From Thermoactinospora rubra (GTDB lineage Bacteria; Actinomycetota; Actinomycetes; Streptosporangiales; Streptosporangiaceae): a stretch of DNA of 46,892 nucleotides. The notes beneath the pieces were generated by a model. The model ran no database searches and was not told where the DNA came from. It saw only the letters and a list, made by a program, of their open reading frames with translations. Numbering within the stretch: the first letter of the stretch is position 1; the number at the start of each line of letters is the position of its first letter. The stretch lies in NCBI RefSeq assembly GCF_002093975.1, contig NZ_MSZZ01000065.1:1-46892 (forward strand). The letters are read 5' to 3'. Both the position numbers and the translations under genes were made by a program. Positions 15,086 through 22,659 of the stretch are shown here, one piece after another.

Positions 15086-16180
15086 ATGGATCTCAGGACG
15101 CTCAACCGCACCACCCTGCAGCGCCAGCTGCTGCTGCGCCGCTCGGCCATGACGCCGCTGGAGGCGGTGCGCCACCTGGTGGCGCTGCAGGGACAAGAAC
15201 CCAACCCCCCGTACATCGGCCTGTGGTCGCGGCTGGAGTCCTTCACCCACGAGGAGCTGACCGGCCTGCTGTACGGCAGGCAGGTGGTGCGCTCCTCGCT
15301 GCTGCGCGCCACCCAGCACCTGACGGCCGCCGAGGACTACCTGTGGCTGCGGCCGCTGATGGACGCCCCCATGCGGCGCTCGCGGCAGGCGGCCTTCGGC
15401 CGGGTCACGCGCGGGCTGGACCTGGAGGAGCTGGCCCGCGTGGCCCGCAAGCACCTGACCGGCCAGACCCTCACCCGGCCCCAGCTGGCCACGCTGCTGG
15501 CCGAGCGCTGGCCGCACATCGAGCGCCTGGCGCTGGGCTGGTCGGCCCAGTCGGTGCTGCCGCTGGTGCACGTGCCGCCCAACGGCACCTGGAACCGCTA
15601 CGGCGCCACCCCCTTCACGCTGGCCGAGGAGTGGCTGGGCCGGCCGCTGGAGGCCGCGCCGCCCGTCGAGCGGCTCGTCACCCGCTACCTGGCCGCCTTC
15701 GGCCCGGCCACCGTCATGGACGTGCAGGCCTGGTCGGGCCTGACGCGGCTGCGCGAGGTGATGGAGGCCATGCCGCTGCGCCGCCACGGCAAGCTGTATG
15801 ACCTGCCCGACGCGCCGCCGGCCGACCCCGACACCCCGGCCCCGGTGCGGTTCCTGCCGTGGTTCGACAACCTCATGGTCGCCTACGCCGACCGCACCAG
15901 GGTGATGAGCGACCAGGCGCGGTCCCGGGTGTGCGTCGGCGCGATCGTCTACCCGACCTTCCTGGTGGACGGAACTGTCGGCGGCATCTGGAATATTCAC
16001 GACGGCGCGCTGCACCTGCTGCCGTTCGACCCGCTGCCCGATGAGACGATGGGAGAGCTGGAGGAGGAAGGCGCGCGCCTGCTCGCCTTCACCGGCATGC
16101 AAGGAGCGTCCATCACATGGCACGAGCACGCGAACTGTTCGACGAGCTGGCCGCCGAGCAACTGGCCAGGCCCGAGGTGA
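15086..16180 (+). CDS. Winged-helix AlkZ/YcaQ-like (HTH_42) protein
   Basis: 364 residues from ATG 15086 (MDLRTLNRTTLQRQLLLRRS). The pattern VRHLVALQGQEPNPPYIGLWSRL with Q-x-Q, the segment VRSSLLRATQHLTAAEDYLWL and the C-terminal FLPWFDNLMVAYADRTRVM identify the HTH_42 superfamily, which includes the DNA glycosylases AlkZ and YcaQ that remove bulky alkyl adducts or unhook crosslinks. The Q-x-Q corresponds to the catalytic Gln motif of AlkZ-like members. A TAGCGT hexamer lies exactly 7 nt before the ATG with no ribosome site, suggesting a leaderless mRNA. The 3' end overlaps the TfoX-like gene by 64 nt, so the last ~20 residues are probably non-conserved. Confidence 0.85.
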   Translation: MDLRTLNRTTLQRQLLLRRSAMTPLEAVRHLVALQGQEPNPPYIGLWSRLESFTHEELTGLLYGRQVVRSSLLRATQHLTAAEDYLWLRPLMDAPMRRSRQAAFGRVTRGLDLEELARVARKHLTGQTLTRPQLATLLAERWPHIERLALGWSAQSVLPLVHVPPNGTWNRYGATPFTLAEEWLGRPLEAAPPVERLVTRYLAAFGPATVMDVQAWSGLTRLREVMEAMPLRRHGKLYDLPDAPPADPDTPAPVRFLPWFDNLMVAYADRTRVMSDQARSRVCVGAIVYPTFLVDGTVGGIWNIHDGALHLLPFDPLPDETMGELEEEGARLLAFTGMQGASITWHEHANCSTSWPPSNWPGPR

Positions 16181-16437
16181 GCCTGGGCACGATGCTGCGC
16201 GGCGACGGGCTGACAGTGGAGGGCAAGGTATATGCCTTCCTGTCCAAGGGCGAGGGCCTGGTGGTCAAGCTGCCCGCCGAGCGGGTGGCCGAGCTGACCT
16301 CGCAGGGCGCCGCCCGCCAGGTCGTCATGGGCGCCCGCACGATGCGCGAGTGGGTGGAGCTGCCGCAGCCGGACGAGACGCTGTGGCGCAGGGCGATGAC
16401 CGAGGCCGCCGCCTACGTCCGGCAGCTGGCCTCATGA
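16117..16437 (+). CDS. TfoX N-terminal domain-like small protein
   Basis: 106 residues (MARARELFDELAAEQLARPE then VSLGTMLRGDGLTVEGKVYAFLSK). The LxVxGKxYAF strand pair and the ARTMREWVELP segment fit the TfoX_N/YjbR-like fold seen in many small actinobacterial proteins. A plausible ribosome site (AAGGAG) precedes the ATG. It is embedded in the upstream winged-helix gene for 64 nt and overlaps the deaminase-like gene start by ATGA, so the three are one transcription unit. Function is unknown. In proteobacteria TfoX regulates competence, which should not be assumed here. Confidence 0.75.
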   Translation: MARARELFDELAAEQLARPEVSLGTMLRGDGLTVEGKVYAFLSKGEGLVVKLPAERVAELTSQGAARQVVMGARTMREWVELPQPDETLWRRAMTEAAAYVRQLAS

Positions 16438-17390
16438 GGGACCTGCGGCTGCTGCCCAAGGCCCACCTGCACACCCACCTGGAGGCCACCGTCCGCCCCG
16501 AGACGATCCGCGCGCTGGGCGGCCGGCCGGTGGTGCGCGATCGGCCCTTCGCCGACTTCCGCGAGTTCGGTGAGGAGCGCGGCGCGGTGCGGCGGCTGCT
16601 GCGCACGCCCGAGCACTTCCGGCGCATCGCCGAGGAGTTCTGCGCCGACGAGGCCGCCCAGGGCGTGCGGTATGTGGAGGTCACCTTCACCGCCGCCTCC
16701 CACGGCGAACGGCTGGGCCAGATGGAGATGCCGCTGGAGGCGGTGCTGGAGGGCCTGGCCGAGGGCTCGGCCCGCCACGGGATTCACACCCGGGTGCTGC
16801 TGGACCACTCCCGCCGCCAAAGCGTGGAGCGGCTGTGGCAGACGCTCAAGCTGGCCGTGCGCTATCCGGAGGTGGCCGGGATCGGGCTGGCGGGCGACGA
16901 GCGCTACCCGCTGGCGCCCTTCGCCGAGGTGCTCGACGCCGCCCGCGAGGCCGGGGTGCACCTGGTCCACCACGCCGGCGAGGGTGCGGGCCCGGCCAGC
17001 GTGCGGGAGGCGCTGGAGCTGGGCCACGCCGAGCGCATCGGCCACGGCTTCCGGGTGCTGGAAGACCCCGAGCTGGTGGCCGGGCTGCGCGAGCGGGGCA
17101 TCCCGCTGGAGGTGTGCCCGTATTCCAACGTGCTGCTGGGCATGGTGCCCTCCTACGCCGAGCATCCGCTGCCGCGCCTGGTGGAGGCCGGGCTGGCGGT
17201 CACGCTCAACACCGACGGCGAGACCACGCTGACGGGGGAGTACGAGCGGGTCAGAGACGTCTTCGGGTACGGCGACGCCGAGCTGGCGGCGCTGGCCAGG
17301 GCCGGGGTGGCGGCGAGCTTCGCCTCCGCCGAGCTCAAGGAGCGGCTCCTCGGCGAGATCGACCGGTGGCTGGAGCAGCCGCCCGCGTGA
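16434..17390 (+). CDS. Adenosine deaminase family protein with altered active site
   Basis: 318 residues from ATG 16434 (ATGA overlap with the TfoX-like gene). The amidohydrolase TIM-barrel motifs of adenosine deaminases are in order: AHLHTHLEA (two metal His), HHAGEG (third His and catalytic Glu), ERIGHGFRVLED (His), EVCPYSNVLLG, and TLNTDGETTLTGEY. Classical enzymes have consecutive D-D in the last motif, the first binding zinc and the second contacting the purine. Here the second is Gly. Zinc binding should survive, but substrate choice may differ. ADA-family relatives deaminate adenosine, adenine, futalosine-type or other aminopurines. Confidence 0.85.
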   Translation: MRDLRLLPKAHLHTHLEATVRPETIRALGGRPVVRDRPFADFREFGEERGAVRRLLRTPEHFRRIAEEFCADEAAQGVRYVEVTFTAASHGERLGQMEMPLEAVLEGLAEGSARHGIHTRVLLDHSRRQSVERLWQTLKLAVRYPEVAGIGLAGDERYPLAPFAEVLDAAREAGVHLVHHAGEGAGPASVREALELGHAERIGHGFRVLEDPELVAGLRERGIPLEVCPYSNVLLGMVPSYAEHPLPRLVEAGLAVTLNTDGETTLTGEYERVRDVFGYGDAELAALARAGVAASFASAELKERLLGEIDRWLEQPPA

Positions 17391-17446
17391 ACAGCGGGCC
17401 GGTCGCCCAGCCCTCCTGCGATCACCCCGCCCCTACGATGGACAGG

Positions 17447-17605
17447 ATGAAGCACATGCCGACGATCGACGCCTGCGGGAACGCCGCGCGGGAGGCGCCG
17501 ATCGACGCCGCCGTACGCGCTCATCCGCTGGAGACGGCCGGCGACCGGCAGGCCTGCCGCAGTGCCGCGCGGCGCCACGCGGGGATGCGGGCGGGCCGCC
17601 TGTGA
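17447..17605 (+). CDS. Small ORF ahead of the HemK-like gene
   Basis: 52 residues reading MKHMPTIDACGNAAREAPID then AAVRAHPLETAGDRQ... from ATG 17447. TACGAT lies exactly 7 nt before this ATG, as in leaderless actinobacterial genes, and the stop TGA overlaps the GTG start of the next gene (GTGA). An in-frame ATG at 17438 overlaps the hexamer and is less likely. I recognise no domain. It may be a genuine leader peptide or just the 5' part of the methyltransferase transcript. Confidence 0.4.
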   Translation: MKHMPTIDACGNAAREAPIDAAVRAHPLETAGDRQACRSAARRHAGMRAGRL

Positions 17606-18411
17606 CCACGCCCCGCCTGGGCGACCAGGTCGCCGCCCGGCTGCGGCAGGCCGGATGCGTCTTCGCCGAAGAAGAGGCCGCCCTGCTGCTGGAGGCCGCC
17701 CCCGGCCGCGGCGAGCTGGAGACCATGATCGAGCGCCGCGCCGCCGGCGAGCCGCTGGAACACGTGCTGGGCTGGGCCGAGTTCGGCGGGCTGCGCCTGG
17801 CGGTCGAGCCGGGCGTGTTCGTGCCGCGCCGCCGCAGCGAGTTCCTGCTGCGCCACGCCGTCGCCCGCACCGCGCCGGGGGCCGTGGTGGTGGACCTGTG
17901 CTGCGGCTCCGGCGCGATCGGCGCCGCGCTGGCCGCCGCCGTCCCCGGCATCGAACTGCACGCCGCCGACCTGGACGAGGCCGCCGTACGCTGCGCCCGC
18001 CGCAACCTGGCCGCCTGCGGCGGGCAGGTCCACCGGGGCGACCTGTACGGCGCGCTGCCCGCCGGCTTGCGCGGCCGCATCGACGTGCTGGTGGTCAGCG
18101 CCCCCTACGTCCCCACCGGCGCCATCGCGCTGCTGCCCGCCGAAGCACGGCTGCACGAGCCGCACCTGGCCCTGGACGGCGGCGCCGACGGGCTGCAGGT
18201 GGTGCGCCGCGTCCTGGCCGGGGCGCACTCCTGGCTGGCTCCCGGCGGCGTGCTGCTGGCCGAGACCGGCCCCCACCAGGCCCACCAAGCGGCCAGGATC
18301 GCCGCCGGGCACCACCTGGCCGCACGGGCCCACGTCGAGGACGACCTGGCCGCCGCCGTGGTGGCGACGAAGACCGCGGAGAGGAGGACCCCATGGACCG
18401 CTACCTGCTGA
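17602..18411 (+). CDS. HemK/PrmC-like protein N5-glutamine methyltransferase
   Basis: 269 residues from GTG 17602. The SAM-binding core begins VVVDLCCGSGAIGAALA (motif I), with HAADLDEAAV (motif II) and VVSAPYVPTGAI at the catalytic position. In PrmC/HemK this motif is N-P-P-Y; here it is S-A-P-Y, as in the putative N5-glutamine methyltransferase subfamily that is distinct from true PrmC. The N-terminal ~70 residues form the helical substrate-binding domain (GEPLEHVLGWAEFGGL). True release-factor methylation is therefore uncertain. The 3' end overlaps the YCII gene by 19 nt. Confidence 0.82.
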   Translation: MTTPRLGDQVAARLRQAGCVFAEEEAALLLEAAPGRGELETMIERRAAGEPLEHVLGWAEFGGLRLAVEPGVFVPRRRSEFLLRHAVARTAPGAVVVDLCCGSGAIGAALAAAVPGIELHAADLDEAAVRCARRNLAACGGQVHRGDLYGALPAGLRGRIDVLVVSAPYVPTGAIALLPAEARLHEPHLALDGGADGLQVVRRVLAGAHSWLAPGGVLLAETGPHQAHQAARIAAGHHLAARAHVEDDLAAAVVATKTAERRTPWTATC

Positions 18412-18761
18412 GCATCATCCAGCCCGACGGCGACCCGCCGCCCGACGAGCAGCTGCGGGAGGTGATGGACCGCGTCGGCGCGTGGGAGCGGCAGGCCAAG
18501 AGCGCCGGCGTGTGGGTGTTCGCCGCCGGGCTGCACCCCGCCGAGCAGGCCACCGTCCTGCGCCCGGCCACCGGCCAGGCCAAGGGCAAGATCATCAGAG
18601 AGGAGGTCCTGGCCACCGACGGCCCCTACGCCGAGGGCAAGGAGCACATCGGCGGCTTCACCGTCATCCAGGCGCCCGACCGGCAGGCCGCGCTGGCGTG
18701 GGCGGCCGACCTCGCCCGCGCCGTCACCCTGCCGATCGAGGTGCGCCAGATCCACACCTGA
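18393..18761 (+). CDS. Single YCII-domain (DGPF) protein
   Basis: 122 residues starting MDRYLLSIIQPDGDPPPDEQ, with the DGPF-type motif VLATDGPYAEGKEHIGGFTVIQAPD. GGAGG is positioned 5 nt before the ATG. It lies directly upstream of the second ECF42 gene, the canonical YCII-ECF42 pairing, and shares 19 nt with the HemK-like gene. It has one domain, against two in the protein at 11669-12382. The biochemical role is unknown. Confidence 0.88.
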   Translation: MDRYLLSIIQPDGDPPPDEQLREVMDRVGAWERQAKSAGVWVFAAGLHPAEQATVLRPATGQAKGKIIREEVLATDGPYAEGKEHIGGFTVIQAPDRQAALAWAADLARAVTLPIEVRQIHT

Positions 18762-18771
18762 CGGACGAGTG

Positions 18772-19968
18772 ATGGACATCGAGCAGGTCTTCCGGGAGGA
18801 GTACGGCAGGGCCGTGGCGGTCCTGACCCGCGTCTTCGGCGACCTGGACCTGGCCGAGGAGGCCGTGCAGGAGGCCTTCGCCGCCGCGGTGCGGCGCTGG
18901 CCGGCCGACGGCATGCCGCCCAGCCCCGCCGGATGGATCATCACCACCGCCCGCCGCCGCGCCATCGACCGGCTGCGGCGCGAGGCCTCCCGCGACGATC
19001 GCCACGCCCAGGCCGCCCTCCTGCACGCCCAGGACGACCCCGGCGAGCAGGGCCCGATCCCCGACGACCGGCTGCGGCTGATGTTCACCTGCTGCCATCC
19101 GGCGCTGGCGATGCCGGCCCGGGTGGCGCTGACGTTGCGGTTGCTGGGCGGGCTGAGCACCGCCGAGATCGCCCGCGCCTTCCTGGTGCCCGAAGCCACG
19201 ATGGCCCAACGGCTCGTGCGCGCCAAGGCCAAGATCCGCCAGGCCCGCATCCCCTACCGGGTGCCGGGCCAGGCCGATCTGCCCGAACGGCTGCGGGCCG
19301 TCCTGGCCGTCGTCTACCTGATCTTCAACGAGGGATACGCGGCCTCCGCGGGAGAGCGGCTGGTGCGCGAGGAACTGTGCGCCGAGGCGATCCGGCTGGG
19401 ACGGCTGCTGGCCGAGCTGATGCCCGGCGAGCCGGAGGTGACCGGGCTGCTGGCGCTGATGCTGCTGCAGCACTCCCGCCGCGCCGCCCGCACCGACCAC
19501 CACGGCCGGCTGGTCCGCCTGGCCGAACAGGACCGCGGCCGCTGGGACCGCGAGATGATCGCCGAAGGGCAGCAGCTGGTACGGCGCTGCCTGCGGCTGG
19601 GCCGGCCGGGCCCCTACCAGATCCAGGCGGCCATCGCCGCCGTCCACAGCGACGCCGCCCGGGCCGCCGACACCGACTGGGGCCAGATCCTGCAGCTGTA
19701 TGACCAGCTGCTGGCCCTCACCCCCACCCCGGTGGTGGCGCTGCACCGGGCCGTGGCCCTCGCCGAGGTCCACGGCCCCCAGGCGGGCCTGGAGGCGGTC
19801 GAGGAGCTGGACCTGGACGGCTACCACCTGTTCCACGCCGTCCGCGCCGACCTGCTGCGCCGGCTGGGCCGTACGGCGGAGGCGACCTGCGCCTACCAGG
19901 CGGCGCTGGAACGCACCGGCAACGCCGCCGAGCAGGACTTCCTGCGGCGCGCCGCCGCCCAGGCGTGA
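18772..19968 (+). CDS. ECF42-type RNA polymerase sigma factor (second copy)
   Basis: 398 residues from ATG 18772 (MDIEQVFREEYGRAVAVLTR); GTG 18769 is also possible. Region 2 (DLDLAEEAVQEAFAAAVRRW, WIITTARRRAIDRLRRE) and region 4 (GLSTAEIARAFLVPEATMAQRLVRAKAKI) flank RLMFTCCHPALAM. A ~230-residue TPR-like C-terminal extension ends GNAAEQDFLRRAAAQA. It is clearly related to, but not identical with, the sigma factor at 10294-11520, so it is not a recent duplicate. The gene follows its YCII partner with a 10-nt gap and no expanded repeat. Confidence 0.9.
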   Translation: MDIEQVFREEYGRAVAVLTRVFGDLDLAEEAVQEAFAAAVRRWPADGMPPSPAGWIITTARRRAIDRLRREASRDDRHAQAALLHAQDDPGEQGPIPDDRLRLMFTCCHPALAMPARVALTLRLLGGLSTAEIARAFLVPEATMAQRLVRAKAKIRQARIPYRVPGQADLPERLRAVLAVVYLIFNEGYAASAGERLVREELCAEAIRLGRLLAELMPGEPEVTGLLALMLLQHSRRAARTDHHGRLVRLAEQDRGRWDREMIAEGQQLVRRCLRLGRPGPYQIQAAIAAVHSDAARAADTDWGQILQLYDQLLALTPTPVVALHRAVALAEVHGPQAGLEAVEELDLDGYHLFHAVRADLLRRLGRTAEATCAYQAALERTGNAAEQDFLRRAAAQA

Positions 19969-20001
19969 CGGCCCCCGCGTTGACGGTCACTTACGGGCCG
20001 G

Positions 20002-20193
20002 TCACCGCGCCGCGCGGGCGTAGCGGTCGGCCAGGCGGTACAGGTGTGGCGGGTCCAGCACGGTGAAGCCGGCCTCCAGCGCGCCCAGGAAGGCGGCCAG
20101 GCCGTGCGGGGACTGCGCGCCGCTCCTCCAGCACGCACGTGCCGTCCCCGCCGGCGTGCAGCAGCCCGGCGGCCGGGGTCAGGCGTCCGGCGA
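20002..20193 (-). pseudogene. C-terminal remnant of a WYL-domain regulator
   Basis: The minus strand encodes LAGRLTPAAGLLHAGGDGTC-VLEE in one phase and SPHGLAAFLGALEAGFTVLD then PPHLYRLADRYARAAR-stop in another, with a shift near 20105-20115. This is the C-terminal tail style of YafY/WYL-type regulators (TCVLxTG...LAxxLGxLxxxFTV...LxxLAxRYxRA). The 5' part of such a gene is absent, as the MBL hydrolase gene begins to overlap at 20179. It looks like a gene cut off by the insertion of the neighbouring cassette. Confidence 0.5.
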
Positions 20194-21036
20194 GCGCCCC
20201 GGCGGGAGCTCGCCGCCGGGGTCGCTTCTTTGGGCGAGGCGCCGGAGTTGCCCTTCGTGGATGTCGCTCACCCATTCCCAGCCGGGCTTGGCCGATGGGC
20301 CGATCCGCGGATCGCCGGGATCCCGGCCGTCACGCAAGGCGCGCACGTACGCCCGATCCAGCTCGATCCGTGCCCGTACCTGGCCGGATCCGCCGGCGGA
20401 CCCGTGGCCAGGGACGACGACGTCGACGTCGCTCGCCACGCCCTCGAACAACCGCAGCGCGGTGAGGTACTCCTCGATCGCGATGGCGGGGTCTCCGTCG
20501 TCGAGCATCGGAACCAGCACATCGGAAAGCATGTCGCCGGCGACGAGAACCCCGCGTTCTTCGATCAACAGCGCCGCATGGCCCGGGGCATGCGCTTGAT
20601 GCTCGATGATCCGGACCGTGGGGCCATCCCAATGGAACTGCGTCGTCTCGGCGGGCAGGCCGGTGATGAGGCCGAGGAGGTCGAGCGGTACCTGCCCGGC
20701 GATTTCCGTCTCCAGCAGGTCGGCGGCGATGCGGTCCTTCGTGCCCGGGTCGGACAGCTGATCCCGGACGGTGGCCGCGCAGCGGGCCGTGCCGTACCGG
20801 GGCGCCTCGCCGAGACCGGGGTGCCAGAGCAGGTGATCCCAATCCGGATGCGTGGAAACCCCCGCCACAACGGGCCGGCCCAGCTCGCGCAGGTCGTTCG
20901 CGAGGCAGTCCATCTCGGAGCCGGTCACCCCGGGGTCGATGAGCAACACACCGGCCCGGCCCTGCACGGCAACGGCGTTGGTCTGCACGAACTCGCTCTG
21001 GTGGACCAGCACACCCTCTGCGACCTGCCTCAGCAC
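20179..21036 (-). CDS. MBL-fold metallo-hydrolase
   Basis: 285 residues from GTG 21036. The metallo-beta-lactamase fold is shown by VLLIDPGVTGSEMD, the metal motif STHPDWDHLLWHP (H-x-D-x-D-H type), HAPGHAALLIEERGVLVAGDMLSD and VVVPGHGSAGGSGQV. The protein is cytoplasmic, as it lacks a signal sequence, so it is probably a hydrolase of a small ester, lactone or thioester and not a secreted beta-lactamase. The start overlaps the stop of the reductase gene by 7 nt, so the two are co-translated. Codon use and GC are visibly less extreme than in neighbours, suggesting acquisition. Confidence 0.85.
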   Translation of the reverse strand: MLRQVAEGVLVHQSEFVQTNAVAVQGRAGVLLIDPGVTGSEMDCLANDLRELGRPVVAGVSTHPDWDHLLWHPGLGEAPRYGTARCAATVRDQLSDPGTKDRIAADLLETEIAGQVPLDLLGLITGLPAETTQFHWDGPTVRIIEHQAHAPGHAALLIEERGVLVAGDMLSDVLVPMLDDGDPAIAIEEYLTALRLFEGVASDVDVVVPGHGSAGGSGQVRARIELDRAYVRALRDGRDPGDPRIGPSAKPGWEWVSDIHEGQLRRLAQRSDPGGELPPGRSPDA

Positions 21037-21629
21037 GAGCTCGCCTGCTTCGCGTCCTGGATGGCGTAACGATGCATCGTGACGCCATGCTCGAACGATC
21101 GCTGCTCGAGCAGGTCGAGGTCGATCGGCACGTCGTAGTCGTCGAACAGCGGCCTGCCGAAGCCGAGGATCGAGGGATGGGTGAACAGCAGCAGCTCGTC
21201 GAGAAGCCCCGCCCGCAGCAGCTGCGTCGCGAGCGCAGCGCCGCCCACGCTGATGCTGCCGCCGGTCCCGGCCCGCAGGGCGGCGAGTTGCTCGATCGCG
21301 TCGTCCCCGCCGATGATCCGGGTATTGTGATCGGCGCTGCGGCGGGTGCGGGAGACGAGCACCTTGGGCTTGGCTGTCCAGATCTCGCCGTATTCACGCA
21401 CGAAGTCCGGCAGCGAGGCGTCCTCGCGCGCCCGTGGACAGAACTCCTCCATGACCTCGTAGTAGACCCGGCCCTGGACCATGAGCGCGAGCGCCTGCGT
21501 CAGCGCGTTGCACTCGCGGTGCAGTTCCTCGTCGATGCGGAGCCACTCGCCGGCGCCGTTGTCCCCCGGAACTTGCTCGATCCGCAGGTCGAGGGACACC
21601 TGCATCGAATAGACGAAGCGGCCCATCAT
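21030..21629 (-). CDS. RibD C-terminal/dihydrofolate reductase-like protein
   Basis: 199 residues from ATG 21629 (an adjacent ATG at 21626 is equally possible; GGGAAGAGG lies just before). Motifs are typical of the RibD_C/YyaP-like family: MGRFVYSMQVSLDLRIE, ALALMVQGRVYYEVMEEF, PKVLVSRTRR and GGSISVGGAALATQLLRAGLLDELLLFTHPSILGFGRPLF. Such proteins bind NADPH and may reduce a pteridine-like or other substrate; the substrate is unknown. It is transcribed with the MBL hydrolase from the promoter at 21663-21690, opposite the HxlR regulator. Confidence 0.88.
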   Translation of the reverse strand: MMGRFVYSMQVSLDLRIEQVPGDNGAGEWLRIDEELHRECNALTQALALMVQGRVYYEVMEEFCPRAREDASLPDFVREYGEIWTAKPKVLVSRTRRSADHNTRIIGGDDAIEQLAALRAGTGGSISVGGAALATQLLRAGLLDELLLFTHPSILGFGRPLFDDYDVPIDLDLLEQRSFEHGVTMHRYAIQDAKQASSC

Positions 21630-21649
21630 CGCCTCTTCCCAGAGTGATT

Positions 21650-21690
21650 GTATTTTGCAACTACTATAGGCGGTGCGAAGTACCTGTCAA
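21650..21690. promoter_or_regulatory. Divergent HxlR operator and minus-strand promoter
   Basis: On the minus strand TTGACA (21690-21685), 16 nt and TATAGT (21668-21663) form a near-consensus promoter for the reductase/hydrolase pair. GTATTTTGCA (21650-21659) and TGCGAAGTAC (21674-21683) are inverted arms matching at 8 of 10 positions, flanking that -10. HxlR dimers bind such spaced inverted repeats between divergent genes. The plus-strand gene has AAGGAGG just upstream of its GTG. Confidence 0.65.
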
Positions 21691-21699
21691 GGAGGAATC

Positions 21700-22203
21700 G
21701 TGGAACCACGGTCCGGGTGTCCGATCAACGCCGCCGTCGAGGTGCTCGGAGATCGGTGGTCGTTGCTCGTGCTGCGCGACGTCATCTTCGGCGACCGCCG
21801 CTACTTTCGGGCGCTGCTCACCGGGTCGATCGAGGGCATCGCGTCGAACATCCTCGCCGACCGCCTCGTGCGGCTCGTCGACGCAGGACTCCTCACCCGC
21901 GGCGCCGCCACACGGGGGCAGCGCGCTCGCTACAGCCTCACCGAAGCCGGTATCCAGACTCTTCCGATCATCTACGCCCTCGGCAACTGGGGCCTCGACT
22001 GGCGCCCGGGCAGCGCCGAGCTCCGGGCCCGGCAGCAGCTCATGCGCGATGAGGGTCCGGCGTTCATCGAGGAGCTCATGGACGAGCTTCGCGTCCGCCA
22101 CCTCGGCGCCCCGCCGAAGCCGCACGACGGTCCAGGCCCGTTCGAGCGCCTCGACGCCGCCTACGCCGCGGCCGCCGAGCAGGAACACGCCGATCAACGG
22201 TGA
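21700..22203 (+). CDS. HxlR family transcriptional regulator
   Basis: 167 residues from GTG 21700, chosen because AAGGAGG precedes it by 5 nt. The winged-helix core is CPINAAVEVLGDRWSLLVLR, then FRALLTGSIEGIASNILADRLVRLVDAGLLTRG and the wing RGQRARYSLTEAG. The single Cys in SGCPIN matches the conserved redox- or aldehyde-sensing Cys of HxlR/HypR-type regulators. A C-terminal ~50-residue helical extension follows. It is divergent from, and likely controls, the reductase/hydrolase pair. Confidence 0.9.
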   Translation: MEPRSGCPINAAVEVLGDRWSLLVLRDVIFGDRRYFRALLTGSIEGIASNILADRLVRLVDAGLLTRGAATRGQRARYSLTEAGIQTLPIIYALGNWGLDWRPGSAELRARQQLMRDEGPAFIEELMDELRVRHLGAPPKPHDGPGPFERLDAAYAAAAEQEHADQR

Positions 22204-22276
22204 CGGAACGGCTCCCGCCCTGGCCTTCTCGGGCTCCGGCAGTGTCGCTCAACTTAACGCCGCCCGGTGTGCACCA

Positions 22277-22498
22277 GCCGGTACGGCGCAGCAGCGCCTG
22301 CTCGGCGGCCGCCTCGACCGCCTCGCCGGTGAACTCCAGCGCCACGCCGTCCAGCTCCAGCAGCCGCTGGTACTGCCGGATGAGCGCGTTGCGCGGCTCG
22401 GTCAGCACCCGCACCAGGTCGGCGCGCTCCAGCGGGTCGAGGGCGGCGACCACGGGCAGGCGGCCGACCAGCTCGGGGATCAGCCCGAAGCCGATATG
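22277..22498 (-). pseudogene. ClpX C-terminal fragment
   Basis: Seventy-four codons read HIGFGLIPELVGRLPVVAAL then DPLERADLVRVLTEPRNALIRQYQRLLELDGVALEF and EAAAEQALLRRTG. This is the sensor-2/C-terminal region of the ClpX AAA+ unfoldase. It is open at neither end: the preceding AAA+ core and following helices are missing and the frame continues into unrelated sequence. It lies in the 493-nt stretch 22204-22696, otherwise without genes, on the far side of the HxlR cassette. Confidence 0.8.
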
Positions 22499-22659
22499 GG
22501 GACAGGTCGGAGCCTGCCGACGGGGGTGGGAGCGGCGCGGCCAGCCCGGCGTGGCTGCTGACGCTCCAGCACAGATCTACTCATGGGTTAGTAAAAGCCC
22601 CAATACTCACCGCTGAGCAGGAAGGGCTGCGCTCTGGCGAGGGAAGACCCGGCCGCCTA

